Assembly (NCBI GenBank): GCA_004292755.1
Contig: RDXE01000043.1
Location: 1-64,000 of the forward strand
From: Alphaproteobacteria bacterium
GTDB taxonomy: Bacteria; Pseudomonadota; Alphaproteobacteria; Elsterales; Elsteraceae
Reading direction: 5' to 3'
Length of the DNA stretch: 64,000 nt
Under the pieces are notes generated by a model that saw only the letters and a program-made list of their open reading frames with translations, made no database searches and had not been told where the DNA came from. A program made the position numbers and the translations under genes. Positions 8,867-17,129 of this stretch are shown piece after piece. Numbering within the stretch: the first letter of the stretch is position 1; the number at the start of each line of letters is the position of its first letter.

Positions 8867-9712
8867 CTAAGCCGTGACCTTGTAGCCGCGCTTCAACAGC
8901 AGCCACGCCGCGAGGGCAAGACCAGTGTCAACCACCAGCATCACCACCAACCCTGTCGCCACCGGGGCATCGCCATGGCCGATAAAGCCGTGGCGAAAGC
9001 CATCGATCAGATAAAAGAATGGGTTCAGGTAGGCGATGGTCGCCCACGGCTCCGGCAGGCGCGCAATGGAGTAGAAGGTGCCAGACAGGAACGTGAGCGG
9101 CGTGACCAGAAAATTGGTGACGGCCGCAATATGATCAAACTTCTCACTCCACAGGCCCGCCAGAATACCCAACAGCGACATCATGAGAGAGCCCAAGAGG
9201 CCATGGGCCAACACTAGGTCCGGGCGGGCGGGCAACATCGGCGCAAAGGGCACCATCGCCAGCGTGGTCACCACGCCAACCAGCAGGCCACGGGTGACAC
9301 CCGACGCCGCCATCGCCACGGTAATCTCCCCAGCCGACAAGGGCGGCATCAAAAGATCGACAATGTTGCCCTGCACTTTGGAGATCACCAGGGAGGAGGA
9401 GGTGTTGGCAAAAGCGTTCTGCGCCATCGCCATAATCACCAGCCCAGGTGCCAGAAACATCGCAAATGGCACGCCGCTGACAACCTGCTTGTCCTGACCG
9501 AGTGCTAGCAGAAACACGGCCAGAAACAGCAAGGTGGTCACACAGGGGGCCGCTACCGTTTGCGTTGCCACCACCAGGAACCGGCGCGTCTCCTTGACAT
9601 ACAACGTCCAGGCGCCAGTCCAGTTGACGCCCCGCGGCGGCAGCGGAAAGCTGGTGGCTGTCGGCTGGCGCGACAGAGCGGGCGACGGCTGGGGCAAGGA
9701 CACGAGCAACAC
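8867..9712 (-). CDS. ABC-2 type transporter permease
   Basis: About 281 aa with six hydrophobic segments and the ABC-2 signature pattern (LTPLTFLSGTFYSIARLPEPW, NPFFYLIDGFRHG). It forms the membrane channel of an exporter, but no ATP-binding subunit gene adjoins it. Start choice is uncertain: an AGAGGAG site lies just before GTG 9712, TTG 9709 and GTG 9703. The ATG at 9823 would add an unlikely N-terminus running through the divergent promoter region. It lies 66 nt upstream of the KdpD-like gene on the same strand. Confidence 0.85.
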   Translation of the reverse strand: MLLVSLPQPSPALSRQPTATSFPLPPRGVNWTGAWTLYVKETRRFLVVATQTVAAPCVTTLLFLAVFLLALGQDKQVVSGVPFAMFLAPGLVIMAMAQNAFANTSSSLVISKVQGNIVDLLMPPLSAGEITVAMAASGVTRGLLVGVVTTLAMVPFAPMLPARPDLVLAHGLLGSLMMSLLGILAGLWSEKFDHIAAVTNFLVTPLTFLSGTFYSIARLPEPWATIAYLNPFFYLIDGFRHGFIGHGDAPVATGLVVMLVVDTGLALAAWLLLKRGYKVTA

Positions 9713-9835
9713 ACTCCTCTGTTCGATCCCTCGAAACGATCCGATCGGTCTCGGGTGGGTCAGACACCATTGGTTTCGTGGACTGAGTCCAATGTTGGTT
9801 TGTGGACACAATCCACCGGGCACCGGGGCAATCAG
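9713..9835. promoter_or_regulatory. Divergent regulatory region between ABC permease and recX
   Basis: This 123-bp gap holds two imperfect direct repeats of about 21 bp (9770-9791 and 9795-9815). Both have the form TTGGTTT(c)GTGGAC..TCCA and are spaced 25 bp apart, roughly two helical turns apart. The palindrome TTCGA-N4-TCGAA (9722-9735) and CCGATCGG lie to their left. The GTTC-N7-GTTC LexA box expected in this class was not found. Confidence 0.35.
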
Positions 9836-10438
9836 ATGGATGACACCGAGAACGACGCGACGCTAGGCCGCGCAGGGGCTGAGCGTCCAGCCTCCGGCAA
9901 AGGACGGGCACGCAAGGCTGGCCCGCGTTTAGACGAGCCCTCGTTGCTGCGCTTCGCTCACTGGTACCTGGAGCGTTGGGCTGCCAGCGAGCACACGTTG
10001 CGCCGCGCTCTGGCCCGCCGCGTGGCGCGCGCCGTGCGGGAAGACGGCGCCGATGCCGCAACGGGTGCCAGCTTGATCGACGTTGTTCTGAGCACCGTGA
10101 CGCGCCAGGGCCTTGTGCGCGATGATCTCTACGCCGATGCGCGCGCCGGTCGGCTCGCCCGCCGCGGCACGGCACGCCGCAGGATTGCTGAGGATTTGAG
10201 TAGCCGCGGCATTGCGGGAGACACCATTGCCGAGGCACTGGAGACCCTGCCTGGAGACGACCTCACCGCCGCCCTGGCCTATGCGCGCCGCCGACGGCTC
10301 GGCCCGTTTCGCGTGGGTGGCGACCCCGCCAGCCACCGCCAGCGCGATCTAGCCGCCTTGGCCCGCGCCGGGTTTGATCGCTCCACAGCAGAGGCGGTTC
10401 TGGCCCATGGCATCGTCGAGGACGGGAGCAGCGCCTAG
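9836..10438 (+). CDS. recX: Regulatory protein RecX
   Basis: RecX binds RecA filaments and limits their activity. The 200-aa protein has a basic N-terminal tail and three-helix repeats typical of RecX: LRRALARRVARAV, RRRIAEDLSSRGIAGDTIAEAL and the C-terminal repeat RQRDLAALARAGFDRSTAEAVL. The start at 9836 (MDDTEND) is chosen because the upstream extension reads through the divergent regulatory region. recA is not in the window, so this is an unlinked recX. Confidence 0.85.
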   Translation: MDDTENDATLGRAGAERPASGKGRARKAGPRLDEPSLLRFAHWYLERWAASEHTLRRALARRVARAVREDGADAATGASLIDVVLSTVTRQGLVRDDLYADARAGRLARRGTARRRIAEDLSSRGIAGDTIAEALETLPGDDLTAALAYARRRRLGPFRVGGDPASHRQRDLAALARAGFDRSTAEAVLAHGIVEDGSSA

Positions 10439-10566
10439 CAGGTCAACCGCGGGGCGTCTCTTCAGGGCCGGCGCCACCTGCGACAAACCGACCGACCTTC
10501 GCTGCGAACCTCAAGACCTCAGCCATCCTGCGGTTTACCGCACTTTCCGTGCGACTATTGTCGCGG

Positions 10567-10595
10567 TTGAGACTCCGCGCGAGTGTGGCAATACT
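10567..10595 (+). promoter_or_regulatory. Predicted sigma-70-type promoter of acs
   Basis: TTGAGA (10567-10572) and AATACT (10590-10595) are separated by exactly 17 bp. They lie about 100 nt upstream of the acs ATG, leaving a leader of roughly 90 nt. The remainder of the 255-bp gap shows no other feature I can name. Confidence 0.4.
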
Positions 10596-10693
10596 CCGCG
10601 CCGAACCCTGCCGAAGGCCCGGACGGACAGGGAGTGCCAGAGTGTTGAAACCGCGGCCGGCCCTTCCCGGCCGTTCAGGAGGAAACCGACGTC

Positions 10694-12628
10694 ATGAGCC
10701 AGATCTTTCCGCCGCCGTCGGCGATCGCCGCGTCTGCCCACGTCGACGAAGCGAAGTATAAAGAGATGTATGCCGCTTCGGTCGCCGATCCAGTGGCGTT
10801 CTGGGGCGAGCATGGCAAGCGGCTGGATTGGATCAAGCCCTACACCCAGGTGAAGGACGTTGATTACACCGGCGACGTGCGCATCAACTGGTATGCCGAT
10901 GGCGTGCTGAACGTTGCCGCCAACTGCGTCGACCGTCACCTCGCGACCCGGGGCAGCCAGACCGCGATCATCTGGGAAGGCGACGACCCGAACGAGTCCA
11001 AGCACATCACCTACGCCGAGCTGTACGCCGAAGTGGTGAAGATGGCCAACGTGCTGAAGGCACGGGGCGTCAAGAAGGGCGACCGGGTCACCATCTACCT
11101 GCCGATGATCCCGGAAGCCGCCTACGCCATGCTAGCCTGCGCGCGCATCGGGGCGATCCACTCCATCGTGTTCGGCGGCTTCTCGCCGGATAGCTTGGTC
11201 AACCGCATCCAGGACTGCGACTCGACCGTGGTCATCACGGCCGACTATGGCCTGCGCGGTGGCAAGAAAGTGCCGCTGAAGGCCAATGCCGATGAAGCAC
11301 TGAAGCATTGCCCGAGTGTCGGCACGGTGCTGGTGGTCAAGCGCACTGGCGGCCAGATTGACTGGGTCGACGGTCGCGATGTGTGGTGGCACGAGGCTGG
11401 CGCCACGGTCTCCGACGTGTGCGAGCCAGAGCCCGTCAACGCCGAAGACCCGCTGTTTATCCTGTACACCTCTGGCTCGACGGGTAAGCCCAAGGGCGTG
11501 CTGCACACCAGCGGTGGCTACTTGGTTTATGCGGCGATGACCCACCAGTACGTCTTCGACTATCAAGAGGGCGACATTTACTGGTGCACGGCTGACGTCG
11601 GTTGGGTGACCGGCCACAGCTACATCATCTATGGGCCGTTGGCCAACGGCGCCACCACCTTGATGTTCGAAGGCGTGCCGTCCTATCCGGATGCCTCGCG
11701 CTTCTGGCAAGTGGTCGACAAGCACAAGGTCAACATCTTCTACACTGCCCCAACGGCGATCCGCGCGCTGATGCGCGACGGCGAAGGCCCAGTGAAGAAG
11801 ACCAGCCGCGCCAGCCTGCGTGTGCTGGGCTCGGTGGGTGAGCCGATCAATCCAGAAGCATGGCTGTGGTACCACAGCGTGGTTGGCGACAGCCGCTGCC
11901 CGATCGTTGACACGTGGTGGCAAACGGAAACCGGCGGCATCTTGATCACTCCGCTGCCCGGCGCCATTGCGGCGAAGCCCGGCTCCGCCACGCTGCCATT
12001 CTTCGGCGTCCGCCCGATCCTGGTGGACAATGAAGGCGTGGAGCTGGACGGCCCGACCGAGGGCAACCTGTGCATCGCCGACAGCTGGCCGGGCCAGGCC
12101 CGCACTGTCTATGGCGACCACAAGCGCTTCGTTGAGACCTATTTCTCCACCTTCAAGGGCCGCTACTTCACCGGCGATGGCTGCCGCCGGGACGAGGATG
12201 GCTATCACTGGATCACGGGTCGAGTGGACGACGTGATCAACGTCTCCGGTCACCGCCTCGGCACAGCCGAGATCGAAAGTGCCCTGGTCGCCCACCCGAA
12301 GGTGGCCGAGGCTGCAGTGGTTGGCTATCCGCACGATCTGAAGGGCCAAGGCATCTACGCCTATGTCACCCTCAACGCGGGCGAAACCCCAAGTGAAGAG
12401 CTGCGTAAGGAGCTGGTCACCTGGGTCCGCAAGGAGATCGGCCCGATTGCGACGCCAGACTTGATCCAGTGGGCCCCCGGCCTGCCGAAGACCCGGTCCG
12501 GTAAGATTATGCGCCGCATCCTGCGCAAGATCGCCGCCAACGAGTACGAGGCCCTGGGCGACACCTCCACCCTCGCCGATCCAGGCGTGGTGGGTGAGTT
12601 GATCGACAACCGGATGAACCGCGTCTAA
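10694..12628 (+). CDS. acs: Acetyl-CoA synthetase
   Basis: The enzyme activates acetate to acetyl-CoA through acetyl-AMP in the cytoplasm. The 644-aa length is typical. The P-loop-like motif [12 protein letters not shown] lies at ~257-268, with WWQTETGG and [25 protein letters not shown] at later adenylation-core positions (split here only by domain hinge). [13 protein letters not shown] near residue 600 contains the lysine that protein acetyltransferases modify in this family. AGGAGG lies 12 nt before the ATG. A strong terminator follows. With malate synthase in the same window it points to acetate assimilation. Confidence 0.97.
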   Translation: MSQIFPPPSAIAASAHVDEAKYKEMYAASVADPVAFWGEHGKRLDWIKPYTQVKDVDYTGDVRINWYADGVLNVAANCVDRHLATRGSQTAIIWEGDDPNESKHITYAELYAEVVKMANVLKARGVKKGDRVTIYLPMIPEAAYAMLACARIGAIHSIVFGGFSPDSLVNRIQDCDSTVVITADYGLRGGKKVPLKANADEALKHCPSVGTVLVVKRTGGQIDWVDGRDVWWHEAGATVSDVCEPEPVNAEDPLFILYTSGSTGKPKGVLHTSGGYLVYAAMTHQYVFDYQEGDIYWCTADVGWVTGHSYIIYGPLANGATTLMFEGVPSYPDASRFWQVVDKHKVNIFYTAPTAIRALMRDGEGPVKKTSRASLRVLGSVGEPINPEAWLWYHSVVGDSRCPIVDTWWQTETGGILITPLPGAIAAKPGSATLPFFGVRPILVDNEGVELDGPTEGNLCIADSWPGQARTVYGDHKRFVETYFSTFKGRYFTGDGCRRDEDGYHWITGRVDDVINVSGHRLGTAEIESALVAHPKVAEAAVVGYPHDLKGQGIYAYVTLNAGETPSEELRKELVTWVRKEIGPIATPDLIQWAPGLPKTRSGKIMRRILRKIAANEYEALGDTSTLADPGVVGELIDNRMNRV

Positions 12629-12654
12629 CCAGCGCAGCCGCTCCGGCTCCGACG

Positions 12655-12690
12655 AAACCCTCTCCCCCACCAGCGGGGAGGGGGTTTTTC
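12655..12690 (+). terminator. Rho-independent terminator of acs
   Basis: The arms AAACCCTCTCCCC and GGGGAGGGGGTTT form a 13-bp stem with one G-U wobble, a short loop (accagc), and TTTTTCGTTTT after the stem. It begins 27 nt past the acs stop codon. Confidence 0.85.
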
Positions 12691-12729
12691 GTTTTGGGAC
12701 GAGCCACACGGCTCACCGGTGCTTGGCAT

Positions 12730-12758
12730 TTGGATTGCCATAAGCCGATAGTTACAAT
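12730..12758 (+). promoter_or_regulatory. Predicted promoter of the unknown/HEPN pair
   Basis: TTGGAT (12730-12735) and TACAAT (12753-12758) are 17 bp apart. The ATG at 12770 is only 11 bases after the -10 box and has no Shine-Dalgarno sequence, so the transcript is probably leaderless or nearly so. The region is clearly AT-richer than its surroundings. Confidence 0.45.
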
Positions 12759-12769
12759 AGACTCAAACT

Positions 12770-13054
12770 ATGCCCAACTTAGCTGCCATCAAAGCCGCAA
12801 TCAAAAGATCAGCCAAGTCGATCTTCGCTCCCGTCCGGATCGTGGACGTGGACGTTCGGGAAGATATGTTTGAGCCAGAATATATACATGTGACAGTTGT
12901 CTATGATGATGGTCCGAACGGTGAAAACAAGGATGCGAACGTTGATCATATGATTGCCGTTTCCGGCAATGCGCGTGAAATACTAGATGGTTTAAACGAA
13001 AAATGCTTTCCAGTAATGTATTATACTCCAAAATCTGAGGCCCTTTCTGAATGA
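12770..13054 (+). CDS. Small protein of unknown function paired with a HEPN gene
   Basis: This 94-aa protein is not recognised. It reads as an N-terminal amphipathic helix (AAIKAAIKRSAKSIF) and a strand-rich part (VRIVDVDVREDM, YIHVTVVYDD), followed by a helix. The strands resemble a worn nucleotidyltransferase sheet, but the GSxxxG motif of MNT antitoxins is absent. Its stop overlaps the start of the HEPN gene as ATGA, so the two are translated as a unit, as in toxin-antitoxin pairs. Codon use is AT-richer than the neighbours, suggesting acquisition by transfer. An antitoxin role is inference. Confidence 0.6.
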   Translation: MPNLAAIKAAIKRSAKSIFAPVRIVDVDVREDMFEPEYIHVTVVYDDGPNGENKDANVDHMIAVSGNAREILDGLNEKCFPVMYYTPKSEALSE

Positions 13055-13521
13055 TTTCGCCAGAAGATTTATTGGATGTGGCGCGCCATTTACTACGCAC
13101 AGCGCCGGGGCGCCCGAATAACGTTTATCTGCGGCGGGCTCAAAGTACGATATACTATGCATTATTCCATTGTCTCTGTGCGGCGGGCGCGAATGTTTTG
13201 GTCGGATCATCAAAGCAAACGTCGGAATCTTGGTCACGGGTATACCGGGCGCTAGAGCATGGGACGGCTCACAACGCCATGTTAAACCAGCAGACGATCA
13301 AGCGGTTTCCAAAGTTCGGGAATTTCTGCACTGCCTTTGTTGATTTTCAAAAGAAACGTCACGACGCAGACTATGATCCGCGGCCCGCGCGCGCTCTCCG
13401 CGTCCAGGATATACGGAACGATTGAGCGACAGCTGACAAAGTGATCCGTGATTTTAGTGCTCAACCGCTTGATGATCAGCGCAACTTCATCATCCACCTG
13501 CTGTTCAAAGCGCGCAGCTAG
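13051..13521 (+). pseudogene. HEPN-domain protein interrupted by an in-frame TGA
   Basis: The first part (13051-13425, 124 aa) carries the helical HEPN pattern RRAQSTIYYALFHCL and DADYDPRPAR. Translation then meets TGA at 13423-13425. The same frame continues for 31 codons to TAG at 13519 and encodes VIRDFSAQPLDDQRNF.IHLLFKAR, which is the normal C-terminal end of this family. Full length would be about 156 aa. The parsimonious reading is a nonsense mutation in a HEPN ribonuclease-type toxin. A truncated but functional 124-aa product or stop readthrough cannot be excluded. The extended reading overlaps the convergent cobK tail by 17 nt. Confidence 0.65.
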
Positions 13522-14299
13522 ACGGATCACCGTCAACCACTTGGCTGAGCCATGCGAGCGCCTCGTCGACGGTGAGGGCAAGATGGCCGGGCTCAGGCGG
13601 CGGGCGGCGGATCATGACCACCGGCAGGTCGAGCGTGCGCGCCGCGTCCAGTTTGGCTTTGGTCGCACTGCCGCCGGAGTGTTTGGCAACCAGCGCATCG
13701 ATCCGATAGTGGCGGAGCAGCGCCAATTCCTCCGCCAAGGCAAAGGGGCCGCGGCCAAGCACCACGTGATGCTGGGCCAGCGGCGGCGGTGTCCGCGGCG
13801 GGTCGATGGAGCGGATCAGGAAGAATGTGGTGGTAAGCGCAGCGAAGCAGTCAAGCTCGCTGCGCCCCAGGGTCAGCAGCACCCGCCGTCCCACCTGCGG
13901 CAGCACCGCAGCGGCACCTGCGGCATCGGCCACCTCCACCCAGCGGTCGCGGGGGTCGCGCGGCCAACCGGGGCGCCAGAGTTGCAGGCGCGGGCGATTG
14001 GCCAGGGCAGCCGCTATCCGTGCATGGCGCGACATTTGCGCCGCGAACGGGTGGGTTGCATCCACCACTACATCGATCGCTTGGGTTTGAAGATAGGCCA
14101 CCAGCCCCTCCACTCCCCCAAACCCGCCGATGCGAACCTCGCCCGGCAAGGGCCCCGGTCGCTCGGTTCGCCCGGCGAGCGAGCTGATCACGGTCACGCG
14201 GTGGCCATGGGTCGCCACGACTGCGCGGGCGATGGCGGCAGCTTCGGTTGTCCCACCCAGAATCAGCAGGCGGATGGCGGGCGCGTCAGGGTCCTGCAC
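13505..14299 (-). CDS. cobK: Precorrin-6A / cobalt-precorrin-6A reductase
   Basis: The enzyme reduces the corrin macrocycle precursor with NADPH in cobalamin synthesis. The 264-aa protein has the N-terminal dinucleotide motif LLILGGTTEAAAIA, VVVDATHPFAAQMS in the middle, and VAKHSGGSATKAKLDAA near the C-terminus, all characteristic of CobK/CbiJ. It overlaps cbiD by 14 nt on the same strand, so the two are co-translated. Confidence 0.92.
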   Translation of the reverse strand: MQDPDAPAIRLLILGGTTEAAAIARAVVATHGHRVTVISSLAGRTERPGPLPGEVRIGGFGGVEGLVAYLQTQAIDVVVDATHPFAAQMSRHARIAAALANRPRLQLWRPGWPRDPRDRWVEVADAAGAAAVLPQVGRRVLLTLGRSELDCFAALTTTFFLIRSIDPPRTPPPLAQHHVVLGRGPFALAEELALLRHYRIDALVAKHSGGSATKAKLDAARTLDLPVVMIRRPPPEPGHLALTVDEALAWLSQVVDGDPSSCAL

Positions 14300-15344
14300 G
14301 ACCGATCAATCCGCCAGAGCGATCCACGACAATGACATCCACGGCCACCTCACCCGCCAACACGGCAAGGGCGACTTGCCGCGCTGTCGCTGCGATCTGG
14401 GTTGCGAGCACACCCGCCAGTGGTCCGGCCGCCACCAGCAACTGCCCAACGCTGTTGGCATCACCGGGGTCGCCTCCGGCAGCACGCAACCACAGGCGCA
14501 GACGGTCGAGGTCGGCCTCACCCGCGCCGGAGTGAAGGTCCATCCGCCCTTCGGCCAACTTCGCCAGTTTGGCTGGACCACCCGCGATGGTCAGGCGCGG
14601 CACGGGGCAGCGCCGGAGATACTTCAACAGCCCCCCGGCCAAATCGCCCATGTCAATCAATGCTACATCGGGCAACTGATAAAGGGCCTGCACCGCCCGC
14701 TCTGAGGTTGAGCCCGTAGCACCCGCCAGATGGGTCAAACCACTGGCCCGCGCGACATCGATGCCGCGATGAATCGAATGCACCCAAGCCGCGCATGAAT
14801 ACGGCACCACCACCCCAGTGGTTCCCAGAATCGATAGCCCACCAACGATCCCCAATCGACCGTTCAAGGTTTTCTCCGCCAAGCGCTGACCATCTGGGAT
14901 CGACACGGTGACACAGAGATCGGGATCGCTCGCCACATCTGCCAGGGCTGCCGTGATCATCTGGCGCGGACCGGGATTGATGGCCGGCTCCCCCACCGGC
15001 ACGGGCAGGCCAGGCCGCGTGACGGTGCCGACGCCGGGACCTGCTGCGAATCGCACGCCACTGCCGGTCGGCAGCCGCGTCACGGTCACCCGCACCAGTG
15101 CACCATGAGTCACGTCTGGATCGTCGCCTGCATCCTTGACGATGGCGGCTGACGCCCCGCCATCGGTCAACCCCGCCTCGGCCAGGGCGAAGCTGGGCTG
15201 CTCCCCGCGCGGCAGGCGAATGCTGACGGGATTGGGAAAAGACCCCGTGGTCAGGCCCGTGAAGGCGGCCTTGGCAGCCGCTGCGGCACAAGCACCTGTG
15301 GTCCAGCCAGAGCGCAACGGACCGCCGGTGCGACGCGTCGCCAT
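14286..15344 (-). CDS. cbiD: Cobalt-precorrin-5B C(1)-methyltransferase
   Basis: CbiD methylates C-1 during ring contraction in the anaerobic (early cobalt) route. The 352-aa protein begins RSGWTTGACAAAAAKAA, the CbiD N-terminal motif, and has GTTGVVVPYSCAAW and HLAGATGSTSERAVQ. It overlaps cobK by 14 nt and follows the upstream unknown gene by 2 nt, so the three form one operon. Its presence suggests the organism uses an early-cobalt or mixed pathway. Confidence 0.93.
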   Translation of the reverse strand: MATRRTGGPLRSGWTTGACAAAAAKAAFTGLTTGSFPNPVSIRLPRGEQPSFALAEAGLTDGGASAAIVKDAGDDPDVTHGALVRVTVTRLPTGSGVRFAAGPGVGTVTRPGLPVPVGEPAINPGPRQMITAALADVASDPDLCVTVSIPDGQRLAEKTLNGRLGIVGGLSILGTTGVVVPYSCAAWVHSIHRGIDVARASGLTHLAGATGSTSERAVQALYQLPDVALIDMGDLAGGLLKYLRRCPVPRLTIAGGPAKLAKLAEGRMDLHSGAGEADLDRLRLWLRAAGGDPGDANSVGQLLVAAGPLAGVLATQIAATARQVALAVLAGEVAVDVIVVDRSGGLIGRAGP

Positions 15345-15346
15345 GC

Positions 15347-15850
15347 TCAGCCCATCAGCCGGTCAATCTCGCGCTGATCCAGCGTTTGCTCGGAGCCGTG
15401 AATGATCCCGCTGGCGGCTTCAATTGACATCCGCAACGCCTCCACTCCCGCCTTCACCCGATGGCGCAGCCGGTCTGGATCATTGGCGCGGATTTGCATC
15501 TCGGCATGGTCGAGAATCTGGCGCACCAGCATGTCCATGGTCTCAACGGCGCGGTCGAAAGGTCGCCGATAGCGCTGCGGCACGTGGGGCCAGCACTCAA
15601 TGGCCAAATCGCGATCCGCGATGGTGCTATCGCGAAAATGCTCAACATAGGTTTTCGGCTGCCACGCCTGGGCTTCTTCCAGGATCTCTGGCATGTCAGG
15701 AATCAAATCCAGCAGCATCACAATTTCATTAAAATGGTTGAGATAGTCCGTCGCCAACAGCGTAACTGGCGAAATGTTGGACCCTTCAAGTTTTGCCCGA
15801 AGCGGTTCAGGCGCGGCATCCAAGGCCGTGAGGGGGGCATCCACGTTCAT
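15347..15850 (-). CDS. Conserved protein of unknown function upstream of cbiD
   Basis: I do not recognise this 167-aa protein. It is all-helical in appearance, with SPVTLLATDYLNHFNEIVMLLDLIPDM near residue 27, AWQPKTYVEHFRDS in the middle and a C-terminal QREIDRLM tail. That tail superficially resembles the peptide at flagellar and chemotaxis protein termini. MNVDAPL at 15850 is chosen as the start because the upstream frame is low-complexity and lies under cobA. It precedes cbiD by 2 nt, but no cobalamin role is evident. Confidence 0.6.
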   Translation of the reverse strand: MNVDAPLTALDAAPEPLRAKLEGSNISPVTLLATDYLNHFNEIVMLLDLIPDMPEILEEAQAWQPKTYVEHFRDSTIADRDLAIECWPHVPQRYRRPFDRAVETMDMLVRQILDHAEMQIRANDPDRLRHRVKAGVEALRMSIEAASGIIHGSEQTLDQREIDRLMG

Positions 15851-15975
15851 CGCTGACAGAGATATGCCGTATCTGCCGGGCTGTTGACGAGTCCCTTCGC
15901 GCGTCAATCGACAACGCCCCCCAGCGACGCAGGCGCAGTTGCGCCGCTGGGACCTTGGAGTAGAGTTTTCCCAGC

Positions 15976-16818
15976 ATGACTGACAGCGCTGATCCCGTCC
16001 GGTTTGACCCGCAAGTGCCCCGACGGCTGTGGCAGCCGCCGCCGTTCCTGGCGGGCAGCGTCTGGCTGGTTGGCGCTGGTCCTGGGGATGCCGGGCTGTT
16101 GACCCAGTTGGCACTCCACGCCCTCCACCAAGCCGATGTGATCATTTACGACGCTCTGGTCGATCATGACGTGCTGGCCTTCGCAGGTCCGAACGCCCGG
16201 CTCAGCTATGCGGGCAAGCGTGGCGGTCAGCCCTCACCAAAGCAGCCTGCGATCACCGAGGCGTTGATTCGCGAGGCGCGGGCAGGATTGCGGGTGTTAC
16301 GCCTCAAAGGCGGTGATCCCTTCCTGTTCGGTCGTGGGGGGGAGGAGGCGTTGGCCCTCGCTGCGGCGGGCGTGCCGTTCCGCGTGGTTCCTGGCGTGAC
16401 GTCGGGGACAGCTGCCCCGGCCTATGCCGGCATCCCAGTCACCCACCGCGATGTTGGATCGGCTGTGACCTTTGTTGCCGGGCATGCCGCCGACGGCGAT
16501 GTCCCCACCAGCTTGAACTGGCAGGCGCTGGCGCAGGGATCCCCGGTCCTGGTGTTCTACATGGCCCTGAAGCACCTGCCTGAGATTGTTGAGCGACTCA
16601 CTGCCGGTGGGCGCCCGGCGGACGAGCCCGTGGCCGTGATCGCGGACGCCACGACGAAGCGCCAGCGGGTGTTGACCACCACCCTTGCGATGGCGGTTCA
16701 CGACGTTGCGATCTCAGGCATTGCCCCGCCCGCAATCATTGTCGTTGGTGGCGTCGTCCCGCTGCGCGCCAATCTGGACTGGCTGGTCGCCGACAGCCCA
16801 GCGGCAGCCGTCGGCTAA
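15976..16818 (+). CDS. cobA: Uroporphyrinogen-III C-methyltransferase
   Basis: The enzyme methylates C-2 and C-7 of uroporphyrinogen III with SAM to give precorrin-2, the branch point from heme to cobalamin and siroheme. The 280-aa single-domain protein has VWLVGAGPGDAGLLT near residue 30, the glycine-rich LRLKGGDPFLFGRGGEEA, and VVPGVTSGTAAPAYAGIPVTHR. No CysG-type dehydrogenase/ferrochelatase domain is fused. It is divergent from the unknown-cbiD-cobK operon, with 125 bp between starts; no cobalamin riboswitch was recognised there. Confidence 0.94.
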   Translation: MTDSADPVRFDPQVPRRLWQPPPFLAGSVWLVGAGPGDAGLLTQLALHALHQADVIIYDALVDHDVLAFAGPNARLSYAGKRGGQPSPKQPAITEALIREARAGLRVLRLKGGDPFLFGRGGEEALALAAAGVPFRVVPGVTSGTAAPAYAGIPVTHRDVGSAVTFVAGHAADGDVPTSLNWQALAQGSPVLVFYMALKHLPEIVERLTAGGRPADEPVAVIADATTKRQRVLTTTLAMAVHDVAISGIAPPAIIVVGGVVPLRANLDWLVADSPAAAVG

Positions 16819-16821
16819 CCC

Positions 16822-17091
16822 ATGGGCAGGGGGCTGAGCGCGCTGGCTGCACTGGGCCTGGGGATGGTCGGCATCCTTCCCACCGGCGTACCCGCGGTGG
16901 CCCAGACCAATCGGGCGGCCTGCCTTGCCCGAGTGGAGGACCGTTATCGCCATGATCTGGCCACGCTCGGCCCCGCAGCGGCCCAGCGGCGGCAGGCCCT
17001 TGGCGTTGAGAGCTGCGACGACGCGGCGGCGCGCGCTCGCGCGGCGGAACGTCGCAGAGCCGTGGAGCGGCGGGGGGATACCCGTCGCTAG
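16822..17091 (+). CDS. Small exported protein of unknown function
   Basis: This 89-aa reading frame begins 3 nt after cobA. It has a signal peptide (LSALAALGLGMVGILPTG..AVAQ) followed by a charged, Arg/Ala-rich helix containing two cysteines (AACLARVEDRY, VESCDDAAAR) that could form a disulfide in the periplasm. No family is recognised and no clear ribosome-binding site precedes it, so it probably depends on cobA translation. Confidence 0.5.
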   Translation: MGRGLSALAALGLGMVGILPTGVPAVAQTNRAACLARVEDRYRHDLATLGPAAAQRRQALGVESCDDAAARARAAERRRAVERRGDTRR

Positions 17092-17129
17092 GCCTTGCCG
17101 AGGCGGGCGAGGTTTGCAACGTAACCACT

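Noticed and set aside
11132-12709. 525-codon open frame on the minus strand
   Set aside because: It is antisense to acs, whose family motifs are complete.
13423-13425. TGA as a selenocysteine codon in the HEPN gene
   Set aside because: HEPN proteins have no known selenoprotein members and no suitable hairpin was seen just after the codon; a nonsense mutation is simpler.
12770-13521. Classical MNT-HEPN toxin-antitoxin module
   Set aside because: The partner protein lacks the GSxxxG and DxD nucleotidyltransferase motifs, so the MNT label does not fit.
15851-15975. Cobalamin riboswitch upstream of cobA or the cbiD operon
   Set aside because: The gap is too short for the full aptamer and no B12-box sequence was recognised.
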